DNA of 64,000 bases from Roseiarcus sp963759955 (GTDB lineage Bacteria > Pseudomonadota > Alphaproteobacteria > Rhizobiales > Beijerinckiaceae): NCBI GenBank assembly GCA_963759955.1, contig CAVXCA010000082.1, forward strand, positions 1 to 64,000. The letters run 5' to 3'. Below, in pieces: positions 54,175-63,685 of this stretch. The position numbers and the translations under genes were made by a program. The notes under the pieces were generated by a model, which ran no database searches, was not told where the DNA came from, and saw only the letters and a list, made by a program, of their open reading frames with translations. Position 1 is the stretch's first letter; each line of letters begins with the position of its first letter.

Positions 54175-54981
54175 TTACAGCGACAACTCCACCTTCACCG
54201 GCGCGTGGTCCGAAGGCCGTTCCCAGCCGCGGGCCTCGCGCAGCACCCGCATCGATTTGACGGCCCCGGCGAGCGCGGGGCTGACCCAGACGTGGTCGAG
54301 GCGGCGGCCCTTGTCGGCCTTCGACCAGTCGGGCGCGCGGTAGCTCCACCACGTGTAGAGCTTTTCGTCGTCGGGAACGAACTTGCGCAAGGCGTCGATC
54401 CAGGGGCCGGCGGCCTGCGCGCGGCCGAGCTTCTCCACCTCGATCGGCGTATGGCTGACGACGTGAAGAAGCGCCTTGTGGCTCCAGACGTCGTGCTCCA
54501 GCGGCGCGATGTTGAGATCGCCGACGACGATGGCGCGGCCGGCGGCCTTTCTCTCATCGCGGAACCACGCCGCCATTTCGTCGACGAAGGCGAGCTTGTG
54601 GGCGAACTTGTCGTTGATCTCGGGATCGGGCTCGTCGCCTCCGGCGGGCACGTAGAAATTGTGGATTTCCAGGCCCCCCGCCTTGCCGCCCAGCGTCACC
54701 GCCAAGTGCCGCGAATCGCCCTTGGCGCAAAAGCCGCGCGGGGTCGCCTCGACGATCGGCGCGCGCGAGACGACGGCGACGCCGTGATAGCCCTTCTGGC
54801 CGTTGATCGCGATGTGCCGATAGCCCAGACGATGAAATTCGCCGAACGGAAACTGCGCGTCCGGGCACTTGGTCTCCTGAAGGCACAGGACGTCCGGGCG
54901 GTGCTCTTCGAGATAGCGCGCGACCAGCCCGATGCGCAGGCGCACCGAATTGATGTTCCAGGTCGAGATCGAAAAACGCAC
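54175..54981 (-). CDS. xth: exodeoxyribonuclease III
   Basis: About 268 residues of the exonuclease-endonuclease-phosphatase fold. Conserved pieces: WNINSVRLRIGLVARYLEEHRPDVLCLQETK (catalytic Glu), YHGVAVVSR, GDLNIAPLEHDVW (Asp/Asn pair) and RRLDHVWVS with SDHAPV (terminal Asp-His). It cleaves abasic sites and removes 3' blocks in base-excision repair. The GTG at 54981 behind GAAGG yields the usual N-terminus (RFSISTWNINSVR); an ATG at 55059 would add an unlikely tail. It lies between lolA and the acylase gene, all on the same strand. Confidence 0.93.
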   Translation of the reverse strand: MRFSISTWNINSVRLRIGLVARYLEEHRPDVLCLQETKCPDAQFPFGEFHRLGYRHIAINGQKGYHGVAVVSRAPIVEATPRGFCAKGDSRHLAVTLGGKAGGLEIHNFYVPAGGDEPDPEINDKFAHKLAFVDEMAAWFRDERKAAGRAIVVGDLNIAPLEHDVWSHKALLHVVSHTPIEVEKLGRAQAAGPWIDALRKFVPDDEKLYTWWSYRAPDWSKADKGRRLDHVWVSPALAGAVKSMRVLREARGWERPSDHAPVKVELSL

Positions 54982-55104
54982 GGGCGAGCCTTCGGCGAGG
55001 GGCAGGGCGAAGATGGCGGCTTCCGGCGCGGACGCAAGGGGCGAGGCCGACTTGCCCACAGACGAGGCGGAGCGCGGCGCTTCGCGCCGGCGCCGGTCGC
55101 CTCG

Positions 55105-55866
55105 CTACTTGTGGCTGTTGTTGTTCGGCGGCATCGCCTCGTCGATGTGGAAGAGGTCGGGATCGGGCTGGGTGGTCAAATCGACGTTGAACAGGCTGAC
55201 GACCGTCTGAAAGCCCTGCGCGTCGACGACGGTCCATTGCTTCAGCGCAAAGGACGTGGGGTCGAACTCCAGCGCAATCTCGGCCGTGCCGCCGAACGTC
55301 GCCTTGTCTTCGATCTCGATCGTTGCGGCGTCGTCGTCGATCGCGACCCGTTTGACCTTGGTGTCCTTGGCGATGTCGATATGATCGGCGAGCAGGAATT
55401 TCAGCGGCGTCTGGGCGATGAGATAAAGATCCTGGGTGTCGAGCTTCTGGTCGCGCACCGCGACCGAGCGGCCGTCGGCGACGATCTCCAGCCGAGCGGG
55501 CGGAGCGAAGCGGAACAGCATGCGGCCCGGGCGCGCGACGTAGAGCTGGCCTTCGGAACGCGCGCCGTCGGGCCCGATCTGCACGAAGTCCGCGCTCATC
55601 ACGCGCGCGCTGTCGAGATAGGCGTTGGCCTTGGCGACGGCCTCGTCCGCGGTCAGTTGCGGCGTCTTGGGCGCGTCTTTAGCCGGCGCGGCGAGCGCGG
55701 CGGGCCTCGGCGGCGGCGTCGGCGTCGCCTTGAGATCGAGCGGCGCGCCCTTGGCCGGTTCGGCGATCTTGGCGGGCGGGGTCGGCGGCGCGTCATCGGC
55801 GCAAGCGAGGCGCGCGAAGGCGAGAAGCGCGAGGATTGACCAAGCGAGGGGTCGAAGGATCGTCAT
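55105..55866 (-). CDS. lolA: outer-membrane lipoprotein carrier LolA family protein
   Basis: About 253 residues. Signal peptide MTILRPLAWSILALLAFARLACA; Pro/Ala-rich linker; LolA fold with SADFVQIGPDGARSEGQLYVARPGRMLFRFAPPARLEIVADGRSVAVRD and LTTQPDPDLFHIDEAMPP. LolA shuttles lipoproteins through the periplasm to the outer membrane. The protein is longer than E. coli LolA (203) because of the linker, as in other alphaproteobacteria. The start at 55866 is chosen for the signal peptide; an ATG at 55920 would extend it. Confidence 0.88.
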   Translation of the reverse strand: MTILRPLAWSILALLAFARLACADDAPPTPPAKIAEPAKGAPLDLKATPTPPPRPAALAAPAKDAPKTPQLTADEAVAKANAYLDSARVMSADFVQIGPDGARSEGQLYVARPGRMLFRFAPPARLEIVADGRSVAVRDQKLDTQDLYLIAQTPLKFLLADHIDIAKDTKVKRVAIDDDAATIEIEDKATFGGTAEIALEFDPTSFALKQWTVVDAQGFQTVVSLFNVDLTTQPDPDLFHIDEAMPPNNNSHK

Positions 55867-56241
55867 CGAGTCGGAAGCTTTCGGCAGCGAGAGTCGCGGT
55901 GGCGGCGCGGGCCGCTCCATGACAGGGCGTTGTGATCGTATTGTGGCGGCGCAGTCAACGCGCGGCGCGCGGCGATCATGCCCGGCTCGATCCGCCGGCG
56001 TTTTCTTTCCGAGGGCGTGTCGACGCTGTCGGGGCGCCCCGGGCCCGGTCGGGACAATTCGAAGAAAACAATTGCCGATGAAAGATGGTTAGAACTTTAT
56101 ATTAAGAGTTTACCGCCACAAATGCCAATTGTCGTCTAAATATATTATTTATCGTACTGATACGTCTTATGAATACAGCATTGACTCGCCATTCCTCTGC
56201 GGCAACACTCCGGCCATAGAGTTAACAATGGGAGAACGGAC
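55867..56241. other. intergenic A/T-rich region
   Basis: About 375 bp between divergent genes. The part at 56060-56170 is markedly A/T-rich (TTATATTAAGAGTTTACC, TAAATATATTATTTATCG), so promoters for one or both genes probably lie here. No protein-like frame or strong hairpin was recognised. Confidence 0.5.
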
Positions 56242-56763
56242 ATGACTAAGATTTCCTTCGCGGCGGCGGAATGGGGTTTTGGCGCGTCGAAACCGGCCGT
56301 CACCAGCCGTCCCTACTTTAACCAAGACGCCTTTTCCCGGCGCATGGATCGCTTCGGCGCTCGGCGCGAGGGCGGCCGAACCGGCGCGATCACGTCGTCG
56401 CCGCAACACCTGGACGCGAGGCTGCTCGAAGACGGCGAGGCCCTGGAGGCCGCCTGGCAATGGGAGCTCAGGGCGCTGATCGCGTCGAGGCGACTGAAGA
56501 CGCCCGAGGCGGAAGCCGCCGCGAGCGTGGCGCAGACGGCTTGTGCGACGATCGTGCGCCGAATCGAAACCTCGCGCGCCCTGACGCTCGACGGCCTGAA
56601 GGTGCAGGCGCGGGCCGCGCTGTGGCGCCGCGACGGCGAACCGTTCGGCCCGAACGTTCCGGACAATCAGGCCGACGACTGCGCGTGGACGGACATGGCG
56701 GAATTGCCGCAATACGAAGAGGACATGACGGCCGGGCGGCCGCGGGCGGCGTCCCTTGGGTGA
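56242..56763 (+). CDS. hypothetical protein, 173 aa
   Basis: Begins MTKISFAAAEWGFG behind GGGAGAACGGAC. The C-terminal two thirds contains IVRRIETSRALTLDGLKVQARAALW, a pattern I recall from uncharacterised proteins in Bradyrhizobium and related genera, and an acidic tail. Soluble, no membrane segment or recognisable fold. It is preceded by A/T-rich DNA and followed closely by the convergent aldehyde dehydrogenase gene. Function unknown. Confidence 0.65.
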   Translation: MTKISFAAAEWGFGASKPAVTSRPYFNQDAFSRRMDRFGARREGGRTGAITSSPQHLDARLLEDGEALEAAWQWELRALIASRRLKTPEAEAAASVAQTACATIVRRIETSRALTLDGLKVQARAALWRRDGEPFGPNVPDNQADDCAWTDMAELPQYEEDMTAGRPRAASLG

Positions 56764-56809
56764 GGTTCGGAACGCACCAGCGCTGCGCCGCCAGATCTCG
56801 CGCCGTCTT

Positions 56810-58240
56810 TCAGGTGATGAGCTTGAGCGCGCGCAGCAGCCAGTCGAAGGTCTTGCCGTATGGCGGCTGGAACAGTCCCACGGCGTTCCAGCGGGCCTGA
56901 TAAAAGACCGGCTTCAATTTGCTGAAGGTGCGAAAGCCCCATTCGCCGTGGTAGGCGCCCATGCCGCTCGCCCCGACGCCGCCGAACGGCTGCTCTTCCT
57001 GAACGAGGTGCAACATGCAATCGTTCACCGTCACGCCGCCGGCGATGGTTTCGCGCAGCACGCGATCGCGGCGCGCCGGATCGCGCCCGAACCAGTATAG
57101 GGCGAGAGGCCTGTCGCCGCGGTTGACGATCGCGATCGCGTCCTCCAGCCGCTCGTATTCCATGATCGGCAGCACCGGGCCGAAAATCTCCTCGCGCATC
57201 AGGCGCGTCGTTTCGGGAGCGCCGATCACCAGCGTCGGCGCCAGCTTGCGGCCGGCCGGATCGAGCGTTTCGCCGGCCGGATTGACCTCGATGACTTCGG
57301 CGCCCGCCGCGCGCGCCTCTTCCACCAATGCGATCAAGCGCTGGCGATGACGCTCGCTGACGATCGCGGTGTAGTCGCGGTTCGCCGCCAGCGAGGGATA
57401 CATCCGCCGCATCGCTTGGGCGAGGAGATCGGCGGCGGCGCGCGCCTGTCCCTTGGGGACGAGGAGATAGTCGGGCGCGATGCAGGTTTGGCCGGCGTTG
57501 AGCAGCTTTGCGTAGGCGAGGCGTCGGCACGCGATCGTCATTTCGCACGACGCGTCGAAGATCGCGGGCGACTTGCCGCCGAGCTCCAAAGTCACCGGCG
57601 TCAGGTTGGCGGCGGCCGCCAGCGCCACCTGTCGCCCGACCGCGGTGGAGCCGGTGAAGACGAGGTGGTCGAAAGGCAGGCCGACGAAAGCCTTGCCGGT
57701 CTCGGCGTCGCCGTTGACGACGCTGAACTCGTCGGGATCGAAATGGGCCGCCACCAGCTTCTCGAGCAGCGCCGAGGTGCGCGGCGTCAGTTCGGACGGC
57801 TTGATCATCACGCGATTGCCCGCCGCCAGCGCGGCGAGGGCCGGGCCGAGCGACAGTTGGATCGGATAGTTCCAGGGCGAGACCACGCCGACGACGCCGA
57901 GCGGCTGCGCCGCCAGGCGATTGCGCCCGGGAAGGAAGTGCAGGTCGGTCGCGACGGCGCGGTTGCGCATCCACCTCTTCAGCCGCCGCCGGGCGTGCCG
58001 GATACCGGCGCGGACGACGAAAAGCTCGGCGAGGCGGGTTTCCTGCGCGGCGCGATTGCCGAAGTCGTCGTCGACCGCGGCGACGATGGCGTCCTCGTTT
58101 TGCTCGACGAGCGCCAGCAGTCGGTCGAGCCGGTCGGTGCGCGCCGTCCAGCTCGGATTCGAGTCGGCTGCGAAGGCGCGCCGCTGCGATTCGAAGCGCG
58201 CGGCGATCTCGCCGAAGACGGGCGGCGGCAAGGCTGTCAT
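56810..58240 (-). CDS. coniferyl-aldehyde-dehydrogenase-like aldehyde dehydrogenase
   Basis: About 476 residues of the NAD(P)-dependent ALDH superfamily. The cofactor motif FTGSTAVGRQVALAAA, catalytic Glu in TLELGGKSPAIF, and nucleophile Cys (about 253) in LLNAGQTCIAPDYLLVP are intact. The block CEMTIACRRLAYAKLLNAGQTC resembles the CalB/ALDH3-like class, which oxidises coniferyl and other aromatic or fatty aldehydes. ATG at 58240 is chosen; the frame is open to 58282. No partner alcohol dehydrogenase is adjacent, so the substrate is uncertain. Confidence 0.87.
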   Translation of the reverse strand: MTALPPPVFGEIAARFESQRRAFAADSNPSWTARTDRLDRLLALVEQNEDAIVAAVDDDFGNRAAQETRLAELFVVRAGIRHARRRLKRWMRNRAVATDLHFLPGRNRLAAQPLGVVGVVSPWNYPIQLSLGPALAALAAGNRVMIKPSELTPRTSALLEKLVAAHFDPDEFSVVNGDAETGKAFVGLPFDHLVFTGSTAVGRQVALAAAANLTPVTLELGGKSPAIFDASCEMTIACRRLAYAKLLNAGQTCIAPDYLLVPKGQARAAADLLAQAMRRMYPSLAANRDYTAIVSERHRQRLIALVEEARAAGAEVIEVNPAGETLDPAGRKLAPTLVIGAPETTRLMREEIFGPVLPIMEYERLEDAIAIVNRGDRPLALYWFGRDPARRDRVLRETIAGGVTVNDCMLHLVQEEQPFGGVGASGMGAYHGEWGFRTFSKLKPVFYQARWNAVGLFQPPYGKTFDWLLRALKLIT

Positions 58241-58386
58241 GGCGATTTGTAGCGCGTGGCGGCGCCGTCGCGCAATTCCCAAGTTCCCGTGACCCCGGAC
58301 GGCGCTCTCTTGAATGCGTCGCGACTCTGATTACTTCAATTGAATGAAGGCGTTATCCAACGCCGCGTCGTATAAAGGAGGTTTGC

Positions 58387-58755
58387 ATGGCAATGGAAAC
58401 TTCATGGCGCGGGGGCAAGGCCTACCAGAACTGGATCAGCCTGATCTGCGCCGTAGTGCTGTTCGTTTCACCCTGGGCGTTCGGCTTCGCCGCCGACGCG
58501 ATGGCGGCGAGAACAGCTTGGATCAGCGCGATCGTGATCGGCGTTCTTTCGATCGCCGCGCTGGTGCAATTCGCCGAATGGGAAGAATGGGTGACGTTCG
58601 TCGTCGGCCTGTGGCTGATCGCTTCGCCGTGGATCGTCGGATTTGCGGCGGTGAGCCACGCGCTCGCGACGTTCGTCGTGCTCGGAATCATCGTCGCGCT
58701 CGCGTCGCTGTCCGAACTCTGGCAGGTCCATCACCCGGCCGCGATGGCCAAGTGA
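58387..58755 (+). CDS. SPW-repeat membrane protein
   Basis: 122 residues with two copies of the S-P-W motif: CAVVLFVSPWAFGF near residue 28 and GLWLIASPWIVGF near 80. Four hydrophobic helices are predicted (two per repeat). SPW-motif proteins (DUF4395/SPW family) are small integral membrane proteins of unknown function. The ATG at 58387 has a perfect AAAGGAGG ribosome site, so strong expression is likely. It lies between the convergent-looking ALDH and ftsK genes on its own. Confidence 0.87.
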   Translation: MAMETSWRGGKAYQNWISLICAVVLFVSPWAFGFAADAMAARTAWISAIVIGVLSIAALVQFAEWEEWVTFVVGLWLIASPWIVGFAAVSHALATFVVLGIIVALASLSELWQVHHPAAMAK

Positions 58756-58816
58756 CGGCCCGCCACTGAGCCGGACCGCCCGCTCGCCGGGCGGCCGGCT
58801 CTCCGCTCGCCGCCTC

Positions 58817-61351
58817 TCACTCGTCCTCGTCGCCGCCGAACGCCCCGCGATCGACGCCGTTGCCGATCAGGATTTCTCGTTTGCCCGCATGATTGGCCGG
58901 GCTGACGACGCCTTCTTCCTCCATGCGCTCGACCAGCGAGGCGGCCTTGTTGTAGCCGACGGAGAGGCGGCGCTGGATGTAGCTCGTCGAGCACTTGCGG
59001 TCGCGCAGCACGATGTTGACCGCGCGGTCGTAATAGTCGCCCGCCTCTTCGGCGTCCATCGAACCGGGCGATCCGGCCGGCGCGGCCTCGGCGTCCTCGT
59101 CCTCCGGATCGCTCTCCTCGGTGATCGCGGTCAGATATTCCGGCTGGCCCTGCGTCTTGAGATGGGCGACGACTTTTTCCACCTCGTTGTCGGAGACGAA
59201 TGGGCCGTGCACGCGCGAGATGCGGCCTCCGCCCGCCATGTACAGCATGTCGCCTTGCCCGAGCAGTTGCTCGGCGCCTTGCTCGCCCAGAATCGTGCGG
59301 CTGTCGATCTTGCTCGTCACCTGGAAGGAGATGCGGGTGGGGAAGTTCGCCTTGATGGTGCCGGTGATGACGTCGACCGAGGGACGCTGAGTGGCGGTGA
59401 TGATGTGGATGCCGGCGGCGCGCGCCATCTGCGCCAGGCGCTGGACCGCGCCCTCGATGTCCTTGCCCGCGACCATCATCAGGTCGGCCATTTCGTCGAC
59501 GACGACGACGATGTAGGGCAGTTCGGAAAGCTCCATCTCCTCCTGCTCGTAGATCGCCTCGCCGGTCTCGCGGTCGAAACCGGTCTGCACCGTGCGGCTG
59601 ATCGTCTCGCCCTTGGCCGCAGCCTCGGCGACGCGCGCGTTGAAGCCGTCGATGTTGCGCACGCCGACCTTCGACATCTTCTTGTAGCGGTCCTCCATTT
59701 CGCGCACCGCCCATTTGAGCGCGACCACCGCCTTCTTCGGGTCGGTGACGACGGGCGTCAGCAGATGCGGGATGCCGTCGTAGACCGAAAGCTCCAGCAT
59801 CTTCGGGTCGACCATGATGAGCCGGCATTGCTCGGGCTTGAGGCGATAGAGCAGGCTCATCACCATGGTGTTGATCGCCACCGACTTGCCCGAGCCGGTG
59901 GTGCCGGCGACCAGCAGATGCGGCATGCGCGCGAGATCGACGATCACCGGCTCGCCGCCGATCGTCTTGCCGAGAGCGATGGGAAGGCGGTGCTTGGACT
60001 TCTCGAAATCCTGGCTCGCCAGCAATTCGCGCAGGTACACCGTTTCGCGCCGCTGGTTGGGCAGTTCGATGCCGATGACGTTGCGCCCCTGGACGACGGC
60101 GACGCGCGCCGAGATCGCCGACATCGAGCGCGCGATGTCGTCGGCGAGGCCGATGACGCGCGACGATTTGATGCCGGGCGCGGGTTCGAGTTCGTACAGC
60201 GTGACGACCGGGCCGGGCCGCACGTTGATGATTTCGCCCTTGACGCCGAAATCGTCGAGCACGCCCTCGAGCAGCCGCGCGTTCTGTTCCAGCGCGTCCT
60301 CGGAAATCTTCGAGGCGACGAGCTTCTTCGGTTCGGCGAGCATGGAAAGCGGCGGCAGTTGGTAGGCGTCGCGGTCGAGCAGCGAAAGCTGCGCTTCGCT
60401 CGTCGCGCGGCGTCCAGCCTTGAGCGCGCCGGCCGGCGCGGCGACGCGCGCGGATCCGGAGGCTTCCGGGCGAGTCATCGGCGGTTCGACGCGCCCGTCG
60501 GGTCGTGGCGCGAACGCGTCGAGATCGACGGAGAAATCGCCGCCTTCCCGGTTGAGCCAAGGAGCGCGCGCCGCCGGGCCGATGGGCGCGGCGCGCGTCG
60601 TCTTGCGGGTGAAGAAGCGGCGCAGCGCGCTTTTCAGGGTCAGCGTGGTGTGGATCACGGCGCCGATCGAGACCAGTCCGAAGCCGGGCTCGCCGTCGCT
60701 GTCCTCGTCGTCGCTGTCGTAGCGCTCCGGCGCGCGCCCCGCCGGTGCGCTCTTGGCCGCCAGCGCCGCTTCGTCGGCGTCGGCCGACGGCATCAGGTGA
60801 TATCCCGACGCGGCGGTCAGGGCGAGGATCGCCAAGCCGGTCAGCGTCAGACCGGCGAGCGCCATGCCGAGCGCCGATCCGGCGAGAAAATGGCGCGGCG
60901 TCCACAGCACGGCGTCGCCGATGACGCCGCCCAGGCCCGTGGGCAGCGGCCAACTCGTCGGCGCCGGCAGCAAGGAAGCGCAACCGGCCGCCATCGTCGA
61001 CCCGGCCAGCCAAAGCGCGAGTTTGATTCGGATCCGCTCGATGCGCTTCTTGGTGACCAGCCGCCATCCCCAGAACGCGGGCGCGATCAGCGCGGCGACG
61101 CAGCCGAGCCCGAGGAATTGCATCGCGATGTCGGCGACGACCGCGCCGGGGCGGCCGAGCAGGTTGTGGGCCGGCGTCGCCGTCGCGTGATTGAGGCTGG
61201 GGTCGGCGACCGACCAGGTCAGCAGCGCGGCGCAAGCGGCGGCGAGGCCGGCCAATACGCACACGCCGATCAATTCGGCGCCCCGTCGTTTCGGCATTTC
61301 GCGCAACGTGTCGGGCAGATAGTCGAAAAACGTGAACGTCGTCGTACGCAT
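58817..61351 (-). CDS. ftsK: DNA translocase FtsK
   Basis: About 844 residues. Four N-terminal transmembrane helices (GVCVLAGLAAACAALLTWSV, GLGCVAALIAPAFWGWRLV and two more), a linker of ~250 residues rich in Ala/Arg/Pro, and the RecA-like motor: LLVAGTTGSGKSVAINTMV (Walker A about 482-489), MVDPKMLELSVYDGIPHLL and IVVVVDEMADLMMV, then the C-terminal gamma winged helix DRKCSTSYIQRRLSVGYNKAASLVERMEEEGVVSPAN. It pumps chromosome dimers to dif at the septum. ATG 61351 gives MRTTTFTFFDYLPD; an ATG at 61366 is also in frame. Confidence 0.95.
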   Translation of the reverse strand: MRTTTFTFFDYLPDTLREMPKRRGAELIGVCVLAGLAAACAALLTWSVADPSLNHATATPAHNLLGRPGAVVADIAMQFLGLGCVAALIAPAFWGWRLVTKKRIERIRIKLALWLAGSTMAAGCASLLPAPTSWPLPTGLGGVIGDAVLWTPRHFLAGSALGMALAGLTLTGLAILALTAASGYHLMPSADADEAALAAKSAPAGRAPERYDSDDEDSDGEPGFGLVSIGAVIHTTLTLKSALRRFFTRKTTRAAPIGPAARAPWLNREGGDFSVDLDAFAPRPDGRVEPPMTRPEASGSARVAAPAGALKAGRRATSEAQLSLLDRDAYQLPPLSMLAEPKKLVASKISEDALEQNARLLEGVLDDFGVKGEIINVRPGPVVTLYELEPAPGIKSSRVIGLADDIARSMSAISARVAVVQGRNVIGIELPNQRRETVYLRELLASQDFEKSKHRLPIALGKTIGGEPVIVDLARMPHLLVAGTTGSGKSVAINTMVMSLLYRLKPEQCRLIMVDPKMLELSVYDGIPHLLTPVVTDPKKAVVALKWAVREMEDRYKKMSKVGVRNIDGFNARVAEAAAKGETISRTVQTGFDRETGEAIYEQEEMELSELPYIVVVVDEMADLMMVAGKDIEGAVQRLAQMARAAGIHIITATQRPSVDVITGTIKANFPTRISFQVTSKIDSRTILGEQGAEQLLGQGDMLYMAGGGRISRVHGPFVSDNEVEKVVAHLKTQGQPEYLTAITEESDPEDEDAEAAPAGSPGSMDAEEAGDYYDRAVNIVLRDRKCSTSYIQRRLSVGYNKAASLVERMEEEGVVSPANHAGKREILIGNGVDRGAFGGDEDE

Positions 61352-61469
61352 CACACAACCGCTCAACCGAAGCCGCGGCGTCCGACGCCGCTCGCCCTGG
61401 CAAGCTAAGCCGGCAGAGTTAACGCCTGCCTAACCTTAACGCCTTTCGCCTCGCCGTCGGGGCGAGGGC

Positions 61470-61496
61470 AAAAAAAAGACGCCCGAGGGGGCGTCC
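61470..61496 (-). terminator. Rho-independent terminator downstream of amtB
   Basis: On the minus strand GACGCCC-CCTC-GGGCGTC is followed by a run of eight T (plus-strand A tract 61470-61477). Perfect 7-bp stem and tetraloop. It lies 57-83 bp beyond the amtB stop. Confidence 0.93.
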
Positions 61497-61516
61497 GAGT
61501 TTGGGAGGAGTTGGGA

Positions 61517-61545
61517 GGATCCGGCGGCGCGGGGCCGCCGGATCC
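61517..61545. terminator. 12-bp GC-rich hairpin just after amtB
   Basis: GGATCCGGCGGC and GCCGCCGGATCC, 12 of 12 paired around a GCGGG loop, begin 8 bp after the amtB stop. No T-run follows, so it probably protects the 3' end or assists the terminator further on. Confidence 0.7.
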
Positions 61546-61552
61546 GTATCGC

Positions 61553-63064
61553 TTACTGCACGACTTCGCCGTGCAACGCGAGGTCGAGGCCGTCGCGCTC
61601 GACTTCGTCGCTGACGCGCAAGCCGATCAAGACGTCGATGACCTTGAGGATGATGAACGAGACGACGCCGTCGTAGATGATCACGGTGCCGACGCCGATC
61701 AGCTGGTTGATCACCTGGCCCGGGTTGCCTTCGATCAGGCCGGAGTGGCCGCTGTACTGGTTGATCGCGAAGACGCCGGTCAGGATCGCGCCGATGATGC
61801 CGCCGACGCCATGGACGCCGAAGCAATCGAGCGCGTCGTCATAGCCGAAGGCGTGCTTCAGAGCGGTGGCGCCGAGGTAGCAGCCGACGCCGCAGGCGAC
61901 GCCGATCACCATCGAGCCGATCGGGCCGACATAACCCGAAGCCGGGGTGATGGCGACGAGGCCGGCGACGGCGCCCGAGCAGATGCCGATGACGGTCGGC
62001 TTGCCGCGATGCGCCCATTCCACGAACATCCAGGTCAGCGCCGCGACGGCGGTGGCGATCTGGGTGACGGTCATCGCCATGCCGGCCTGCACGCCCGCGC
62101 TCACCGCCGAACCGGCGTTGAAGCCGAACCAGCCGACCCACAGCAGGCCCGCGCCGATGAAGGTCAGGACCATGTTGTGGCCGGGGCCGGAGTCGCGGCG
62201 CTTGCCGAGCATGATCGCGGTCACGAGACCGGCGACGCCCGCGTTGATGTGCACGACGGTGCCGCCGGCGAAGTCGAGCACGACCTTCCAACCCGCGAAG
62301 TTGCCCTTGTCGTCGACGTTGGCGGTCGAGAACATGCCGTCCGGACCCCAGACCCAGTGCGCGACCGGCGCGTAGACGAGGATCGCCCACAGGCCGATGA
62401 ACCACAGCATCGCCGAGAACTTCATGCGTTCCGCGAAGGCGCCGGCGATGAGCGCCGGGGTGATGATCGCGAAGGTCATCTGGAAGCACATGTAGACGGT
62501 CTCGGGGATCGTCGGCGCCAACGAATTGGGGTTGCCGATGCCGCCGTTGTTCACGTCGCTGAGGATGTTTTGCAGGAACGCCCGGCTGAAGCCGCCGATG
62601 AACGCTCCGCCGGAGGTGAACGAGAGGCTGTACGTGACGACGGCGTAAATCACCGTGACCAGCGCCGTGATCGCGAAGCTCGTCATGACCGTGTCGCCGA
62701 CGTTCTTCTTGCGGACCATGCCGCCGTAGAACAGGCCGAGGCCCGGGATGGTCATCATGAGCACGAGAGCGACGGAGGTCAGCATCCAGGCGGTGTCGCC
62801 GCCCGAGGGCGTGCAGTTCGTGAGAACGGCCGGAACGGCCGGGACGGCTGCATACTTGTCGGTGGCGTCGATCGCCGAGACGGCGGCGGCGCAGGCGGGC
62901 GTCGCCGGCGGAGCCGGCTTGGCGGCGGCGGCGGGCGCTGCGGCGGCAGGCGCCGCGGCGGGCGTGGCGTCTTGCGCGCTCGATGGCGCGGGAGCGGCGA
63001 AGCCGATCATGGCGGCGATCGCCAGCGCCGGCGCGAGGCCAGTAATAAACCGAGACAGTTTCAT
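61553..63064 (-). CDS. amtB: ammonium transporter AmtB
   Basis: About 503 residues. A cleavable signal peptide (FITGLAPALAIAAMIGFAAPAPSSA) and an Ala/Pro-rich spacer precede eleven membrane helices. AmtB landmarks: DTAWMLTSVALVLMMTIPGLGLFYGGMVRKKN, PVAHWVWGPDGMF, FAGGTVVHINAGVAGLV (His), and FGVHGVGGIIGAILTGVFA (second His of the twin-His pore). It conducts ammonium across the inner membrane and is blocked by the GlnK PII protein, whose gene precedes it on the same strand, in the usual glnK-amtB order. ATG 63064 chosen for the leader; the frame extends to 63166. Confidence 0.94.
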   Translation of the reverse strand: MKLSRFITGLAPALAIAAMIGFAAPAPSSAQDATPAAAPAAAAPAAAAKPAPPATPACAAAVSAIDATDKYAAVPAVPAVLTNCTPSGGDTAWMLTSVALVLMMTIPGLGLFYGGMVRKKNVGDTVMTSFAITALVTVIYAVVTYSLSFTSGGAFIGGFSRAFLQNILSDVNNGGIGNPNSLAPTIPETVYMCFQMTFAIITPALIAGAFAERMKFSAMLWFIGLWAILVYAPVAHWVWGPDGMFSTANVDDKGNFAGWKVVLDFAGGTVVHINAGVAGLVTAIMLGKRRDSGPGHNMVLTFIGAGLLWVGWFGFNAGSAVSAGVQAGMAMTVTQIATAVAALTWMFVEWAHRGKPTVIGICSGAVAGLVAITPASGYVGPIGSMVIGVACGVGCYLGATALKHAFGYDDALDCFGVHGVGGIIGAILTGVFAINQYSGHSGLIEGNPGQVINQLIGVGTVIIYDGVVSFIILKVIDVLIGLRVSDEVERDGLDLALHGEVVQ

Positions 63065-63101
63065 AGTTCGAGACTCCGATTGGAATGGGAGGGGGCCGCG
63101 C

Positions 63102-63440
63102 TCACAGAGCGTCCTTGTCCTTTTCGCCGGTGCGAATGCGGACGGCCGAGTCGAGGTTGTAGACAAAGATCTTGCCGTCGCCGATCTGGCCGGTGCGCGC
63201 CGCGGCGACGATCGCGTCGATCACTTTGTCGACGAGTTCGGCGTTGACCGCGACTTCGATTTTCAGCTTCGGCAGGAAGCTGACGGCGTATTCGGCGCCG
63301 CGATAAATTTCGGTATGCCCCTTTTGTCGGCCATAACCTTTCACTTCCGTCACTGTCAGGCCGTGCACCCCGATGGAGGTCAGCGCGTCGCGCACCTCCT
63401 CGAGTTTGAACGGCTTAATGACTGCCATTACGATTTTCAT
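63102..63440 (-). CDS. glnK: nitrogen regulatory PII protein
   Basis: 112 residues, the invariant PII length. Motifs: MKIVMAVIKPFKLEEVRDAL at the N-terminus, YGRQKGHTEIYRGAEYAVSFLPK with the T-loop Tyr (RGAEY) that is uridylylated, and TGQIGDGKIFVYNLDSAVRIRTGE at the end. It senses 2-oxoglutarate, ATP/ADP and nitrogen status. The coupling to amtB on the same strand (37 bp) marks it as GlnK and not GlnB. ATG 63440 follows GGGGCGAGG. A -24/-12 promoter lies upstream. Confidence 0.95.
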   Translation of the reverse strand: MKIVMAVIKPFKLEEVRDALTSIGVHGLTVTEVKGYGRQKGHTEIYRGAEYAVSFLPKLKIEVAVNAELVDKVIDAIVAAARTGQIGDGKIFVYNLDSAVRIRTGEKDKDAL

Positions 63441-63548
63441 GTGCCTCGCCCCATTTTGGAGGGCGCAGCGCGCATCGAAAATGAGACGCGCCTCCCCTCG
63501 TGCAATGTTGACCGGTCGCGTGAACACGCGCCGCTCGTCGACTTCCTT

Positions 63549-63563
63549 ACAAGGGATGTGCCA
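63549..63563 (-). promoter_or_regulatory. sigma-54 (-24/-12) promoter of glnK-amtB
   Basis: On the minus strand TGGCACATCCCTTGT matches the TGGCAC-N5-TTGC consensus at all but the last base, with the invariant GG and correct spacing, about 110 bp before the glnK ATG. It fits NtrC-type control of glnK-amtB under nitrogen limitation. Confidence 0.85.
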
Positions 63564-63685
63564 CGCCGGGTGGCGGGCCTAAGGCAATGACAACGCGGGG
63601 AGTTTTTCGAGGCCTGGCCCTAAGTCGGCGCTATTGGGCAACATAAAGGAATTATATGGCTAAAGATTAGGCGCCTAAAATTTAC